64,000 bases of DNA from Pseudarthrobacter sulfonivorans (GTDB taxonomy: Bacteria; Actinomycetota; Actinomycetes; Actinomycetales; Micrococcaceae), in contig NZ_JACXBW010000008.1 of the NCBI RefSeq assembly GCF_014712225.1, forward strand, positions 62,001 to 126,000, written 5' to 3'. The position numbers and the translations under genes are program-made. A model generated the notes under the pieces. That model was not told the DNA's origin. It did no database searches and saw nothing but the letters and a program-made list of their open reading frames with translations. Positions 1 through 7,992 of this stretch are shown one piece after another; positions within the stretch are counted from its first letter, which is position 1; every line of letters begins with the position of its first letter.

Positions 1-533
1 GCGAGTTGGCGTGCCCCTTCAACGTATCGCGAAGTGACGTGCCTCTGCGCCGCCCGGGTCACCACGCCACCTGCCCGGTAGAACCAGTTGGCTGGCCTGC
101 TGAAGGCGGTGATCTTCAAAAACACCCGGCCGGTATCGTCAATCTCCACCTCAAAGGCCTCCTCGCCGCGTGCCGGATGCCCGGGAAGCGTCCCGTAGCC
201 AAATCCCGCCGACTGGGGTCCGTCACCTGCTACGGGCCGCCGGACCCAGACCACTTCGCAGGGTGCGTTCACCCGGAGCGGCCCGACGCCGAAACCGCTC
301 ACCACCCGCGTTCCGGGACGGACGACGTCGGACTCCGCCCGGACGCGCAGCCCCGACCGCCGCTGCAGCTCCCACGTCAGGATCCCCTGCGCCACGCGGC
401 GATACAGTTCCGTCCCCTCGCCCAGGTAAACCTGGGACACCACGGAAGGGTAGCCAGCGGGCGGGCGGCCGTTTTCGGTGGCGCCAACCCCTGGGTAGTC
501 GAGCCGGCCGCGGGCAAGGCGTTTCTCAGCCAC
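1..533 (-). CDS. DUF1990 family protein, 3' end cut by window edge
   Basis: A minus-strand frame opens at GTG 533 behind a GGGAGGG ribosome site and runs off the left edge after about 177 codons. The translation has the DUF1990 pattern: an early YPGVGAT, a central SGFGVGPLRVN and a late ITAFSRPANWFYR. DUF1990 proteins are small cytoplasmic proteins of unknown biochemical role. The start overlaps the stop of the upstream MmcQ/YjbR gene by 8 bp, so the two are probably translated as one operon. Family length suggests only a few residues are missing. The assignment rests on motif recall, not on a search. Confidence 0.75.
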   Translation of the reverse strand, partial: MAEKRLARGRLDYPGVGATENGRPPAGYPSVVSQVYLGEGTELYRRVAQGILTWELQRRSGLRVRAESDVVRPGTRVVSGFGVGPLRVNAPCEVVWVRRPVAGDGPQSAGFGYGTLPGHPARGEEAFEVEIDDTGRVFLKITAFSRPANWFYRAGGVVTRAAQRHVTSRYVEGARQL

Positions 534-945
534 CGGTGCCCTCCCGGGATCCCGTGAGCCGGGCCCAGCCCAGCTGCTCCTGCTGCTTCCGGCTGAGGGT
601 GGCCACCACCAGGTCGTATGAGTCCTCCACCATGTCCCGGATCATGGCGTCCGGGAGGTCACCGTCCAGGCGCACGCCGTTCCAGTGCGTCTTGTTCATG
701 TGCCAGGCACCGGTAATTTCGGGGTGTGCGGCGCGCAAGTGCTCGGCCAGGGCAGGCTCACACTTCAGGCTCACGGAAAGGTTTCGGGCGTCCAGCGCGG
801 ATGAGGCGAACATCTTGGCCTCATGCCTGGCGCCACCGGCCACGCTCGCCCGAACTTTGAAGACCGACGTCTCCGGGCCGAAGGGAAAATCCTCATAGGC
901 GCCCGGAAATGACAGGCAGAAGGCCTTGAGTTGCGCTGCGTCCAT
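526..945 (-). CDS. MmcQ/YjbR family DNA-binding-like protein
   Basis: This 139-residue protein has the compact MmcQ/YjbR fold signature: an N-terminal LKAFCLSFPGAYEDFPFGPE segment, a central KMFASS strand, a LSVSLKCEP segment and a C-terminal HWNGVRLDG followed by MIRDMVEDSYDLV. The family resembles the CyaY/DNA-binding fold, but its role in cells is not settled. It starts at ATG 945 and overlaps the DUF1990 gene downstream. No transcription signal is obvious. Family membership is fairly sure; function is unknown. Confidence 0.8.
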   Translation of the reverse strand: MDAAQLKAFCLSFPGAYEDFPFGPETSVFKVRASVAGGARHEAKMFASSALDARNLSVSLKCEPALAEHLRAAHPEITGAWHMNKTHWNGVRLDGDLPDAMIRDMVEDSYDLVVATLSRKQQEQLGWARLTGSREGTGG

Positions 946-992
946 GGAGCGAGCCTATCCGGCCACGTCCCTCATGTGCTGGGCGCGTACCG

Positions 993-1258
993 TCAGCCCG
1001 CCGTGCGCACATCTCCGATGCTGTGCAGTCCTTCCGGGGTGGTGCCGTTGACTTCATAGTCGCCAACTATCCTGGCCTTGAACACGGCCGGGTTGTGGGT
1101 GGACACCGTCCGGGCGTTGCGCCAGTGCCGGTCCAGGGACTTCGATTTGGACGTGGATGAGGCTCCGGTGATGTCGAAGAGCTGCTGGGCAGCGGACTGC
1201 ACCAGCTCGGGAACCAGCAGCTGGGCAATGCTGGGCTCCCCACGGGCGGCCGGCCGGT
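993..1258 (-). pseudogene. C-terminal fragment of an SfnB/DszC-like acyl-CoA-dehydrogenase-fold monooxygenase
   Basis: About 85 codons in one minus-strand frame translate to the last helices of an acyl-CoA-dehydrogenase-fold protein: AQLLVPELVQSAAQQLFDITG, then SLDRHWRNARTVSTHNPAVFKAR and VNGTTPEGL. Whole proteins of the DszC/SfnB type are roughly 390-420 residues, so over three quarters is missing. An in-frame TAG sits at about 1259-1261, with no usable start apart from an internal GTG at 1202, and the next gene begins on the other strand at 1273. I read it as a decayed remnant. A relation to desulfurisation enzymes fits the sulfone operon 2 kb away but is inference. Confidence 0.65.
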
Positions 1259-1272
1259 GCTAGTCTGCGAAC

Positions 1273-2298
1273 ATGTCACATGAACGGGCGACCATCCCAG
1301 TTCTGGACCTGAGTACCGCGCGCCAGCCCTACGGTTCCTTCAGCCCGGAATTTATCGATCAACTGCGGGACGCCGCGCACAGCGTGGGGTTCTTCCAGGT
1401 CACCGGCTACGGCGCGGCGCCCGGACAGGCCGAGGAGCTGCTGGAACTCCTCAAGCGCTTCTTCAACCTGCCCCTCGAGGAGCGGATGAAGCTGGATAAC
1501 AGGCTGTCACCGCACTTCCGCGGCTACACGCGGATGGGCACTGAGGTCACCCAGGGCAAGGCTGACGCCCGGGAGCAGATCGACTACTCGCCCGAACGGG
1601 AACCCGTCCATGACTACCCGGCGGACCAGCCGTACTGGCTGCTGCAGGGCCACAACCTCTGGCCGGACGACGCCATGCCGGAACTCAAGCCCGCGGCCAT
1701 GGCCTGGGCTGAGCTGATGTCGGAGGTCGGCATGGAGTTGCTCCGCGGCATTGCAGTGGCGCTGGGGCTGCCCGAGGACCACTTTGACGAGCCCTTCGGC
1801 GACGAACCGGCCTGGATGGGCAAGCTGGTGCACTATGTTGGCGTGGTGGAAGCTGCCGGCGACCAGGGCGTCGGATCCCATGCAGACTACGGTTTTGTCA
1901 CCCTCCTGCTCCAGGACGAGGTGGGCGGGCTGGAAGTGCTGCCACACGGAACCACCGAATGGGCCACCGTCGAGCCGCTACCCGGAGCGCTGGTGGTGAA
2001 CCTCGGCGAGATGCTGGAGGTGGCCACCGAAGGCTACCTGGCCGCCACCATCCACCGGGTCAAGGCTCCGCCGCCCGGCGTGGACCGCTATTCCGTGCCG
2101 TTTTTTTGGTCCCCGCGGCTGGACGCCGTGATCGACCCCGTGCCGCTGCCTCCCGAGCTGAAGGCGCAGGCCCGGGGCCTCTCGGATGATCCGACCAACC
2201 CTATGCTCGCCTCTTTCGGCCTCAACATGCTCAAGGGCAGGATGCGCGCGCACCCTGATGTCACGGAGCGCCACTACCCGGAATTATTGCAACGCTGA
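1273..2298 (+). CDS. isopenicillin N synthase-like 2-oxoglutarate/Fe(II) oxygenase
   Basis: A 341-residue cytosolic oxygenase. The N-terminal block (IPVLDLS near residue 9, then VGFFQVTGYG) is the DIOX_N domain, and the C-terminal half is the double-stranded beta-helix. The iron triad is visible as H203 and D205 in GSHADYG and H261 in ATIHRV. R272 and S274 in DRYSVPFF form the RxS site that binds 2-oxoglutarate. All catalytic residues are present, so it should be active, but the substrate cannot be told from sequence. It begins at ATG 1273, only 14 bp from the decayed fragment on the other strand, and appears monocistronic. Confidence 0.88.
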   Translation: MSHERATIPVLDLSTARQPYGSFSPEFIDQLRDAAHSVGFFQVTGYGAAPGQAEELLELLKRFFNLPLEERMKLDNRLSPHFRGYTRMGTEVTQGKADAREQIDYSPEREPVHDYPADQPYWLLQGHNLWPDDAMPELKPAAMAWAELMSEVGMELLRGIAVALGLPEDHFDEPFGDEPAWMGKLVHYVGVVEAAGDQGVGSHADYGFVTLLLQDEVGGLEVLPHGTTEWATVEPLPGALVVNLGEMLEVATEGYLAATIHRVKAPPPGVDRYSVPFFWSPRLDAVIDPVPLPPELKAQARGLSDDPTNPMLASFGLNMLKGRMRAHPDVTERHYPELLQR

Positions 2299-2355
2299 CT
2301 TCGCCGCCGCCGTGAGCAGCGGGGCGCCTGCTGTCTCAGGCGCCCAGGAGACAGG

Positions 2356-2781
2356 TCAGAGGTTGTACTTCCACGCCTGCTGGGCGGGGCAGACGTCCAT
2401 CACCACATCAAGTCCGGCGGCCTTCGCCCGTTCGGCAGCGGCCTCGTCAATGACCCCCAGCTGCAGCCACACGGCCTTGGCGCCCGCGGCGATCGCCTGG
2501 TCAACCACCGCACCGACCTTCTGCGAATTCACAAAGCAGTCGACGACGTCGATGGGCTGCTTTTCCGCCGGAATGTCCTGGAGGGTGCGGTACCCGGTTT
2601 CGCCGTGCACCGGGTCCCCGGGCAGGTTCACGGGAATGATCTCCATCCCCAGCCTGTCGCGGATGAAAAGTGACGTGTCATACGCCGCGCGCCACTCATT
2701 GGTGGTCAGGCCCACGATGGCCCACCGTCCTTTGTTTCGCATAAGGCGCTCTATGACTGCAGGATCGTTGGTGTGGCCCAT
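2356..2781 (-). CDS. CoA-binding domain protein (YccU type)
   Basis: A 141-residue single-domain Rossmann protein of the CoA_binding_2 type. Visible elements are RWAIVGLTTNEWRAAYD near residue 19, the substrate strand GMEIIPVNLPG, the conserved AVWLQLGVIDEAAA and the final VVMDVCP. Such proteins bind CoA but have no assigned reaction. A paralogue (AKTLWLQLGSWHEA, NVVMDRC) ends the sulfur operon at 10543-11037, and this copy is divergent from that operon's promoter, so both may belong to sulfur or acyl-CoA homeostasis. Confidence 0.85.
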   Translation of the reverse strand: MGHTNDPAVIERLMRNKGRWAIVGLTTNEWRAAYDTSLFIRDRLGMEIIPVNLPGDPVHGETGYRTLQDIPAEKQPIDVVDCFVNSQKVGAVVDQAIAAGAKAVWLQLGVIDEAAAERAKAAGLDVVMDVCPAQQAWKYNL

Positions 2782-2888
2782 GCCCCAAGCCTACGCCGCT
2801 TTCCCAAAGAGCCGAATGCCGAATTTCGGCCGGGCGAGAAGCCTTCCGTGGACATGTGAACGAACATTACGCGCGGCGAGTCGCAGAT

Positions 2889-2917
2889 TTGGATGATTTC
2901 TTCACATCAGGTCTAGT
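2889..2917 (+). promoter_or_regulatory. candidate sigma-70-type promoter of the sulfur operon
   Basis: TTGGAT (2889-2894) and TCTAGT (2912-2917) are separated by 17 bp. Transcription would begin near 2924, just before the first helix of the riboswitch at 2927, which supports the pair although each hexamer matches the consensus only in part. Confidence 0.4.
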
Positions 2918-2926
2918 GGGTAGTGA

Positions 2927-3092
2927 CCATCCCGAGCGGCCGAGAGACCTGGATCGATGACGCCGCAGCAACCCTGGTCAGTGTGGGCCCCCACGGCACA
3001 CGCTGACAGCAAGGAAAGAGCCTTGGGTACCCGGAACTGACCACTCCGGTAAGAGGCTGGACTCCGTAGGGTGCTACTGCCAGGACCGATGG
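2927..3092 (+). promoter_or_regulatory. SAM-I/S-box-clan riboswitch
   Basis: The leader has the S-box core. P1 is CCATC (2927-2931) with GATGG (3088-3092). P2 is GCGGC (2936-2940) with GCCGC (2962-2966), around a GAGAGA and GATGA segment that resembles the kink-turn. AGCAACCC (2967-2974) pairs its CCC with GGG (3069-3071), which opens the conserved GGTGCTAC. The P2 loop CCTGG (2948-2952) can pair with CCAGG (3080-3084), the expected pseudoknot. P3 holds the GTCAG/CTGAC hairpin and an extra structured insert. P4 is very short or absent, as in SAM-I/IV variants. The ribosome site GGAG (3091-3094) shares two bases with P1, so translational control is likely. Confidence 0.85.
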
Positions 3093-3101
3093 AGTGATCC
3101 T

Positions 3102-3917
3102 ATGACTGCAGTCCTGTCTTCGGAGCGTGCCGGCAACCATGCCGGCACGTCCTCCGCACTTCCCGTGTCCTTCCGGGGCCTGCGCCGGACCTTTGGAACC
3201 GGCAACGCCGCCCACACCGTGCTGCAGGACGTCACCTTCGACGTTGCAGCAGGCGAGGTGCTGGCCATCCTGGGGCCGTCGGGCTGCGGCAAATCAACGC
3301 TGCTGCGCGCTGCTGCCGGGCTGGATTCACCCAGCGCCGGTTCCGTTGTCATCCAGGACACCCCCGTCCACGGCATCGATCCCCGGTGCGCCTTTGCCTT
3401 CCAGGAACCAAGGCTGCTGCCGTGGCACACGCTGCAGGCCAACGTGGCCATCGGCCTTCCCACGGGCTGCAGCGCCAAGGAAGGCAAAGCCAAGGTTTCC
3501 AGGCTGCTGGAGCTGGTGGGACTGGACAGCTTCGCCAAGCACCGCCCCCGCGAAGTGTCCGGCGGGATGGCCCAGCGGGCCTCCCTGGCGCGGGCCCTGG
3601 CACGAAACCCCGGCGTCCTGCTGCTTGACGAGCCCTTCGGCGCGCTGGATGCACTGACCCGCATCAAGATGCAGGACCTGCTCCTTGACGTCCATCAGGC
3701 AGAGCCCACCACGGTGCTCCTGGTCACCCATGACGTTGATGAGGCCCTGCAGCTGGCAGACCGGATCATCGTCCTGGGTGCAGCCGACGACGGCCAGGGG
3801 GCCACGATCGTCCGGACCGTCGACGTCCCCGGCACCCGGCCGCGGGACCGGGCATCGGCAGAACTCGCCGCCTTGCGCGTCTCCCTCCTCGCCAGCCTGG
3901 GCGTGGACGGGCACTGA
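3102..3917 (+). CDS. ssuB: sulfonate-type ABC transporter ATP-binding protein
   Basis: A 271-residue cytoplasmic ATPase of the SsuB/TauB type. Walker A is GPSGCGKST at residues 58-66. The Q-loop is FQEPRLLPW, the signature is SGGMAQRASLARA, Walker B is LLLDEPFGALDAL and the H-loop is LLVTHDVDEA. It pairs with the SsuA and SsuC genes downstream to import a sulfonate or related organosulfur compound. ATG 3102 lies 7 bp after the GGAG that is part of the riboswitch, which fixes the start. A 141-bp gap containing a small hairpin separates it from ssuA. Confidence 0.88.
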   Translation: MTAVLSSERAGNHAGTSSALPVSFRGLRRTFGTGNAAHTVLQDVTFDVAAGEVLAILGPSGCGKSTLLRAAAGLDSPSAGSVVIQDTPVHGIDPRCAFAFQEPRLLPWHTLQANVAIGLPTGCSAKEGKAKVSRLLELVGLDSFAKHRPREVSGGMAQRASLARALARNPGVLLLDEPFGALDALTRIKMQDLLLDVHQAEPTTVLLVTHDVDEALQLADRIIVLGAADDGQGATIVRTVDVPGTRPRDRASAELAALRVSLLASLGVDGH

Positions 3918-3931
3918 TGCCCGCCACAGCA

Positions 3932-3954
3932 GGCCAGCAGGAGTCGTCCTGGCC
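3932..3954 (+). other. small hairpin between ssuB and ssuA
   Basis: GGCC and AGGA pair with TCCT and GGCC around a GTCG loop, with a three-base bulge. There is no T-run, so it is not a classic terminator. It could adjust the ratio of ATPase to binding protein, but it may be chance in this GC-rich DNA. Confidence 0.3.
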
Positions 3955-4058
3955 ACAGACCAAACTCCGTTAATCCACTGACGCAAGCTCCGCCGTCGGG
4001 CACTAACCCGCTGCGGCCGGACTTCCGTTACTCCGCAGCACCAGCGCAAAGGAAAACA

Positions 4059-5108
4059 ATGCAGCACGCACGCCCCCTCACCCGCCGTTCCCTCCTCGGG
4101 GCAGCAGCCGTAGTAGCCGTCTCGGCCATGGCGCTGACCGGCTGCGTTGCAGGTGAGGGCTCCTCCGGCCAGGCGGCGGCCACCGGCAGCACCTCGGGCG
4201 GGACGCTGAACATCGACTTCGCCACGTACAACCCGCTCAGCCTGGTCATCAAGGACCAGGGCTGGCTGGAAGCGTCCCTCAAGGATCGGGGAGTGACCGT
4301 CAACTGGATCCAGTCGGCGGGTTCGAACAAGGCCAATGAGGCACTGCGGTCAGGCGCCATCGACGTCGGGTCAACCGCAGGTTCCGCAGCCCTCCTGGCC
4401 CGTTCGAACGGTTCGCCGATCCGCACCATCAGCATCTATTCCCAGCCGGAATGGGCGGCCATGGTTGCCCCCGCCGGATCGGGCATCACGTCCGTGGCCG
4501 ACCTCAAGGGCAAGTCCGTGGCTGCCACCAAGGGCACCGATCCCTACTTCTTCCTCCTGCAGGCCCTCGAACAGGCCGGCCTCAAGCCCGGCGACGTGAC
4601 CGTCCAGAACCTGCAGCACGCCGATGGCCGCACCGCACTGGAGAACGGCTCGGTCCAGGCGTGGTCCGGCCTCGACCCGATCATGGCCGGCGCCGAACAG
4701 AAGGGCGCGAAGCTCTTTTACCGGAACCTGGACTTCAACACCTACGGCTTCCTCAACGCCACGGAGTCCTTCCTCAAGGACAAACCCGAACTGGCCCAGG
4801 CCGTGGTGAACGCCTACGAAAAGGCCCGCGCCTGGGCCGCCGCCAACCCCGACCAGACGGCCCGGATCCTGGCGGATGTCGCCGGGCTGGACCTGGCCGT
4901 GGCCAAGACCGTGGTGCTGGAACGCAGCAACCTGGACGTAGACGCCGCGCCCGGTGAGGCGCAGCGCAAAGTACTGGAGAAGATCGGCCCCACCTTCGTG
5001 GAAACCGGCGACGTCAAGACCCAAAAGCAGATCGACGACGCCGTGGCCTCCCTTCTCGACGACTCGCTGGTGAAGAAGGCTGATCCGTCAGCCATCAAGG
5101 GTTCCTGA
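4059..5108 (+). CDS. ssuA: sulfonate-type ABC transporter substrate-binding lipoprotein
   Basis: A 349-residue SsuA/TauA-type binding protein. The N terminus has twin arginines (R9-R10 in LTRRSLLG), a hydrophobic stretch and a lipobox LTGC with the lipid cysteine at residue 29, so it should be an exported, membrane-anchored lipoprotein, possibly sent by Tat. The mature part has the NMT1/SsuA pattern, including FATYNPLSLVIKDQG, SAGSNKANEALRSGAIDVGSTAGSAAL and an SVAATKGTDPYF loop. The ligand is not readable from sequence; with SfnG downstream, a sulfonate or dimethyl sulfone-derived compound is likely. Its stop overlaps the ssuC start (TGATG). Confidence 0.86.
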   Translation: MQHARPLTRRSLLGAAAVVAVSAMALTGCVAGEGSSGQAAATGSTSGGTLNIDFATYNPLSLVIKDQGWLEASLKDRGVTVNWIQSAGSNKANEALRSGAIDVGSTAGSAALLARSNGSPIRTISIYSQPEWAAMVAPAGSGITSVADLKGKSVAATKGTDPYFFLLQALEQAGLKPGDVTVQNLQHADGRTALENGSVQAWSGLDPIMAGAEQKGAKLFYRNLDFNTYGFLNATESFLKDKPELAQAVVNAYEKARAWAAANPDQTARILADVAGLDLAVAKTVVLERSNLDVDAAPGEAQRKVLEKIGPTFVETGDVKTQKQIDDAVASLLDDSLVKKADPSAIKGS

Positions 5109-6010
5109 TGAGCAATCCGGGAAATCCCTTCCTCACCGGCAACAGTGTTGCGGATGAGCGCGCTGCAGCCGCTACCGCAGCAACGGCAGACGCTGCCCGG
5201 ACGGGCGCCCTTCCGGCACCCGCTCCGGCAACGGGATGGTCTCCCGCCGGAGTCCGTTCACGGAACTGGGCGCGTCTGCCCCTTGGCCTGATCATCCCGG
5301 CAATCCTGCTGGCGGCCTGGCAGGCGGCCTCCGCCACCGGCCTGTTCAGTGTGGTCCAGCTTCCTCCCCCGGCAATGGTGCTGGGCGCGGCGGGCGAACT
5401 GCTGGGCCGGGGCGAACTGGGCACCCACATCGCCATTTCCACGCAGCGGGTGGTGATCGGGTTCCTGATCGGCGCCGCGCTGGGCCTGATCCTGGGCGCC
5501 ACCGTGGGCCTCTCGAAGATTGCCGACGCCCTGCTCGCGCCGACCATCGGCGCCCTGCGCGCGGTCCCCTCGCTGGCCTGGGTGCCGCTGCTGATCCTCT
5601 GGCTGAAGATCGGTGAGGATTCCAAGGTCACGCTGATCATCATCGGCGCCTTCTTCCCGGTGTTCACCACCGTTTCCCTGGCCCTGCGGCACGTGGACCG
5701 CAACCTCGTGGAAGCCGCCCGCGCCTTCGGGCTCAAGGGGGTCCGGCTGCTGACCACCGTGCAGCTGCCCGCCGTGGTTCCCGCCGTATTTTCCGGGCTG
5801 CGCCTGGCGCTGGCGCAGGCGTGGCTGTTCCTGGTGGCGGCGGAACTGATTGCCTCCTCCATGGGGCTTGGCTTCCTGCTGATCGACTCACAAAACAACG
5901 GCCGCACCGACAGGCTTTTCCTCGCCATCGTGCTGCTGGCCGTGATCGGAAAACTGACCGACGCCCTCCTGGGCCTGGCAGAGAAATGGGCGGTAAAACG
6001 ATGGGCCTGA
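5108..6010 (+). CDS. ssuC: sulfonate-type ABC transporter permease
   Basis: A 300-residue inner-membrane permease with about six membrane segments after a hydrophilic, alanine-rich N-terminal tail of roughly 50 residues. The EAA loop that contacts SsuB is visible in VEAARAFGLKGVRLLTTVQLP. The start overlaps the ssuA stop by one base and its end overlaps the acs start by 10 bp, so translation is coupled. It completes the SsuBAC importer. Confidence 0.87.
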   Translation: MSNPGNPFLTGNSVADERAAAATAATADAARTGALPAPAPATGWSPAGVRSRNWARLPLGLIIPAILLAAWQAASATGLFSVVQLPPPAMVLGAAGELLGRGELGTHIAISTQRVVIGFLIGAALGLILGATVGLSKIADALLAPTIGALRAVPSLAWVPLLILWLKIGEDSKVTLIIIGAFFPVFTTVSLALRHVDRNLVEAARAFGLKGVRLLTTVQLPAVVPAVFSGLRLALAQAWLFLVAAELIASSMGLGFLLIDSQNNGRTDRLFLAIVLLAVIGKLTDALLGLAEKWAVKRWA

Positions 6011-7992
6011 GCACCGCGGAAACCAAGCAAGCCACGCACCCCGGCACCGAGGCCGAGCGCATCGTGTTCTGGGAGGACGCCGCCCGGCGCCTCGAGTGGG
6101 CCGAACCCTGGCACACAGCCCACACCTTTGAGAAGGCACAGCGGCTGAGCGGCCCGGCCGTTCCCGCCGAGGACGCGGAGTACTCCGTGCCGCGCATCGA
6201 ATGGTTTGCCGGCGGCCGCCTGAACGTGGCTTACAACTGCGTGGACCGCCACGTGGAGGCCGGCCGGGGCGACAAGGTGGCCCTCTACTTCGAGGGCGAG
6301 CCGGGCGACCGCCGCGCCATCACCTACGCCGAACTCCAGCGGGAAGTGTCCAAGGCCGCCAACGCCCTCCTGGACCTCGGCATCACCAAAGGCGACCGCG
6401 TGGTCATCTACCTGCCGGTCATCCCCGAAACCATCATCATCACCCTCGCCGTGGCGCGGATCGGCGCAATCCACTCCCTGGTGTTCGGCGGCTTCTCCGC
6501 CGAGGCGCTGAAGTTCCGCGTCGAGGACACCCAGGCCAAGCTGCTGGTCACCACCGACGGCCAGTTCCGCCGCGGCTTCGCCGTTCCCGTCAAGGACAAC
6601 GCCGACGCCGCCGTCAGCGGGGACAACGCGATCGAGCACGTCCTGGTGGTCAACCGCACCACCCCGGCGGACGAACTCGCTGCCGTCCCCATGACTGAAG
6701 GCCGCGACGTGTGGTGGCACGACGCCGTCGGAAGCGCCCCGGACGTCCACGAGCCCGAGGCGTTCGACGCCGAGACGCCCCTGTTCATCATGTACACCTC
6801 CGGGACCACCGGGAAGCCCAAGGGCCTGGTCCACACGTCCGGCGGCTACCTCACCCAGGCGTCCTGGAGCTACGAGCACCTCTTCAGCAACCCGGATCCG
6901 GCCCTGCGCGACGCGGATGTGCACTGGTGCACGGCGGACCTGGCCTGGGTCACCGCGCACACCTACGAGATCTACGGACCGCTGTCCAACGGCGTCACCC
7001 AGGTGATTTTCGAAGGCACCCCGAACACCCCGCACCCGGGCCGGCACTTCGAAATCATCGAACGCTACGGCGTCACGCAGTACTACACGGCCCCCACCCT
7101 GGTCCGCTCCCTGATGGGCTGGTTCCCGGACGGCGTGCCGGACACCTACAACCTCTCCTCCATCCGCATGCTGGGGACCGTGGGCGAAGCCGTCAATCCG
7201 GAGGCGTGGCGCTGGCTGCGGCACAACGTCGGCGCTGGCACGGCCCCCGTGGTGGACACGTGGTGGCAGTCCGAGACCGGGGCCACCATCCTCTCCCCCG
7301 CCCCCACGGACACCGACTTCAAGCCGGGGTGCGCGGCCCGCCCGCTGCCCGGGGTCAGTACCAGGATCGTGGACGACGCCGGCAAGACAGTTCCGCCGGG
7401 CGTCCAGGGATTCATTGTGGTTGACGCCTTCGGGCCGTCCATCGCGCGGACCGTCTGGGGCAACCCCCAGCGCTACCTGGACTCATACTGGCGGCAGTAC
7501 GCCGAGCAGGGCTGGTTCCTGGCCGGCGACGGCGCCAAGTACGACGCCGACGGCGACATCTGGATCCTGGGCCGCGTGGACGACACGCTCAATGTGTCGG
7601 GCCACCTGCTGTCCACCATCGAGATCGAGTCCGCGCTGGTGTCCCACCCGGACGTGGTGGAGGCCGGCGTGTGTCCGGTGGCTGACGCCAAGACGGGGCA
7701 CGCGATCGTCGCGTTTGTTGTCCTTAAGTCTTCGACGGTGACGACCGGTTCCACCGCCGAGGAGCTTCGCAACCACGTCGCGAAGGCGATCGGCCCGATC
7801 GCCAAGCCGCGCGACGTCGTCGTGGTTCCCGATGTCCCCAAAACCCGCAGCGGCAAGATCATGCGCCGGCTGCTGACCCAGCTCTTTGAGGGGACCGCCC
7901 TGGGCGACACCACCTCACTCCAGAACGAGCCGGCGATAGCCGGAATCCAGGACGTCCTGCGCGAGCGGACCCTAGCAAAGGAAAATTCATGA
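6001..7992 (+). CDS. acs: acetyl-CoA synthetase
   Basis: A 663-residue AMP-forming acetate-CoA ligase. Adenylation motifs are YTSGTTGKPKGLVHTSGGY, WWQSETGATILSP, and PKTRSGKIMRRLL near the C terminus, whose lysine is the usual catalytic and acetylated residue. The N terminus has the ACAS_N pattern IVFWEDAARRLEWAEPW. I chose ATG 6001, which overlaps ssuC; the frame is open upstream, but only this start leaves a normal length. An acs inside a sulfur operon is unusual. MetY, two genes down, releases acetate from O-acetylhomoserine, so local acetate recycling is a reasonable inference. Propionate or another short acid as substrate cannot be excluded. Confidence 0.85.
   Translation: MGLSTAETKQATHPGTEAERIVFWEDAARRLEWAEPWHTAHTFEKAQRLSGPAVPAEDAEYSVPRIEWFAGGRLNVAYNCVDRHVEAGRGDKVALYFEGEPGDRRAITYAELQREVSKAANALLDLGITKGDRVVIYLPVIPETIIITLAVARIGAIHSLVFGGFSAEALKFRVEDTQAKLLVTTDGQFRRGFAVPVKDNADAAVSGDNAIEHVLVVNRTTPADELAAVPMTEGRDVWWHDAVGSAPDVHEPEAFDAETPLFIMYTSGTTGKPKGLVHTSGGYLTQASWSYEHLFSNPDPALRDADVHWCTADLAWVTAHTYEIYGPLSNGVTQVIFEGTPNTPHPGRHFEIIERYGVTQYYTAPTLVRSLMGWFPDGVPDTYNLSSIRMLGTVGEAVNPEAWRWLRHNVGAGTAPVVDTWWQSETGATILSPAPTDTDFKPGCAARPLPGVSTRIVDDAGKTVPPGVQGFIVVDAFGPSIARTVWGNPQRYLDSYWRQYAEQGWFLAGDGAKYDADGDIWILGRVDDTLNVSGHLLSTIEIESALVSHPDVVEAGVCPVADAKTGHAIVAFVVLKSSTVTTGSTAEELRNHVAKAIGPIAKPRDVVVVPDVPKTRSGKIMRRLLTQLFEGTALGDTTSLQNEPAIAGIQDVLRERTLAKENS

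Noticed and set aside
5095..7224. Open frame of about 709 codons on the - strand opposite ssuC and acs
   Set aside because: Composition is Gly/Val/His/Arg-rich as in antisense shadows; both + strand genes are well supported by motifs.
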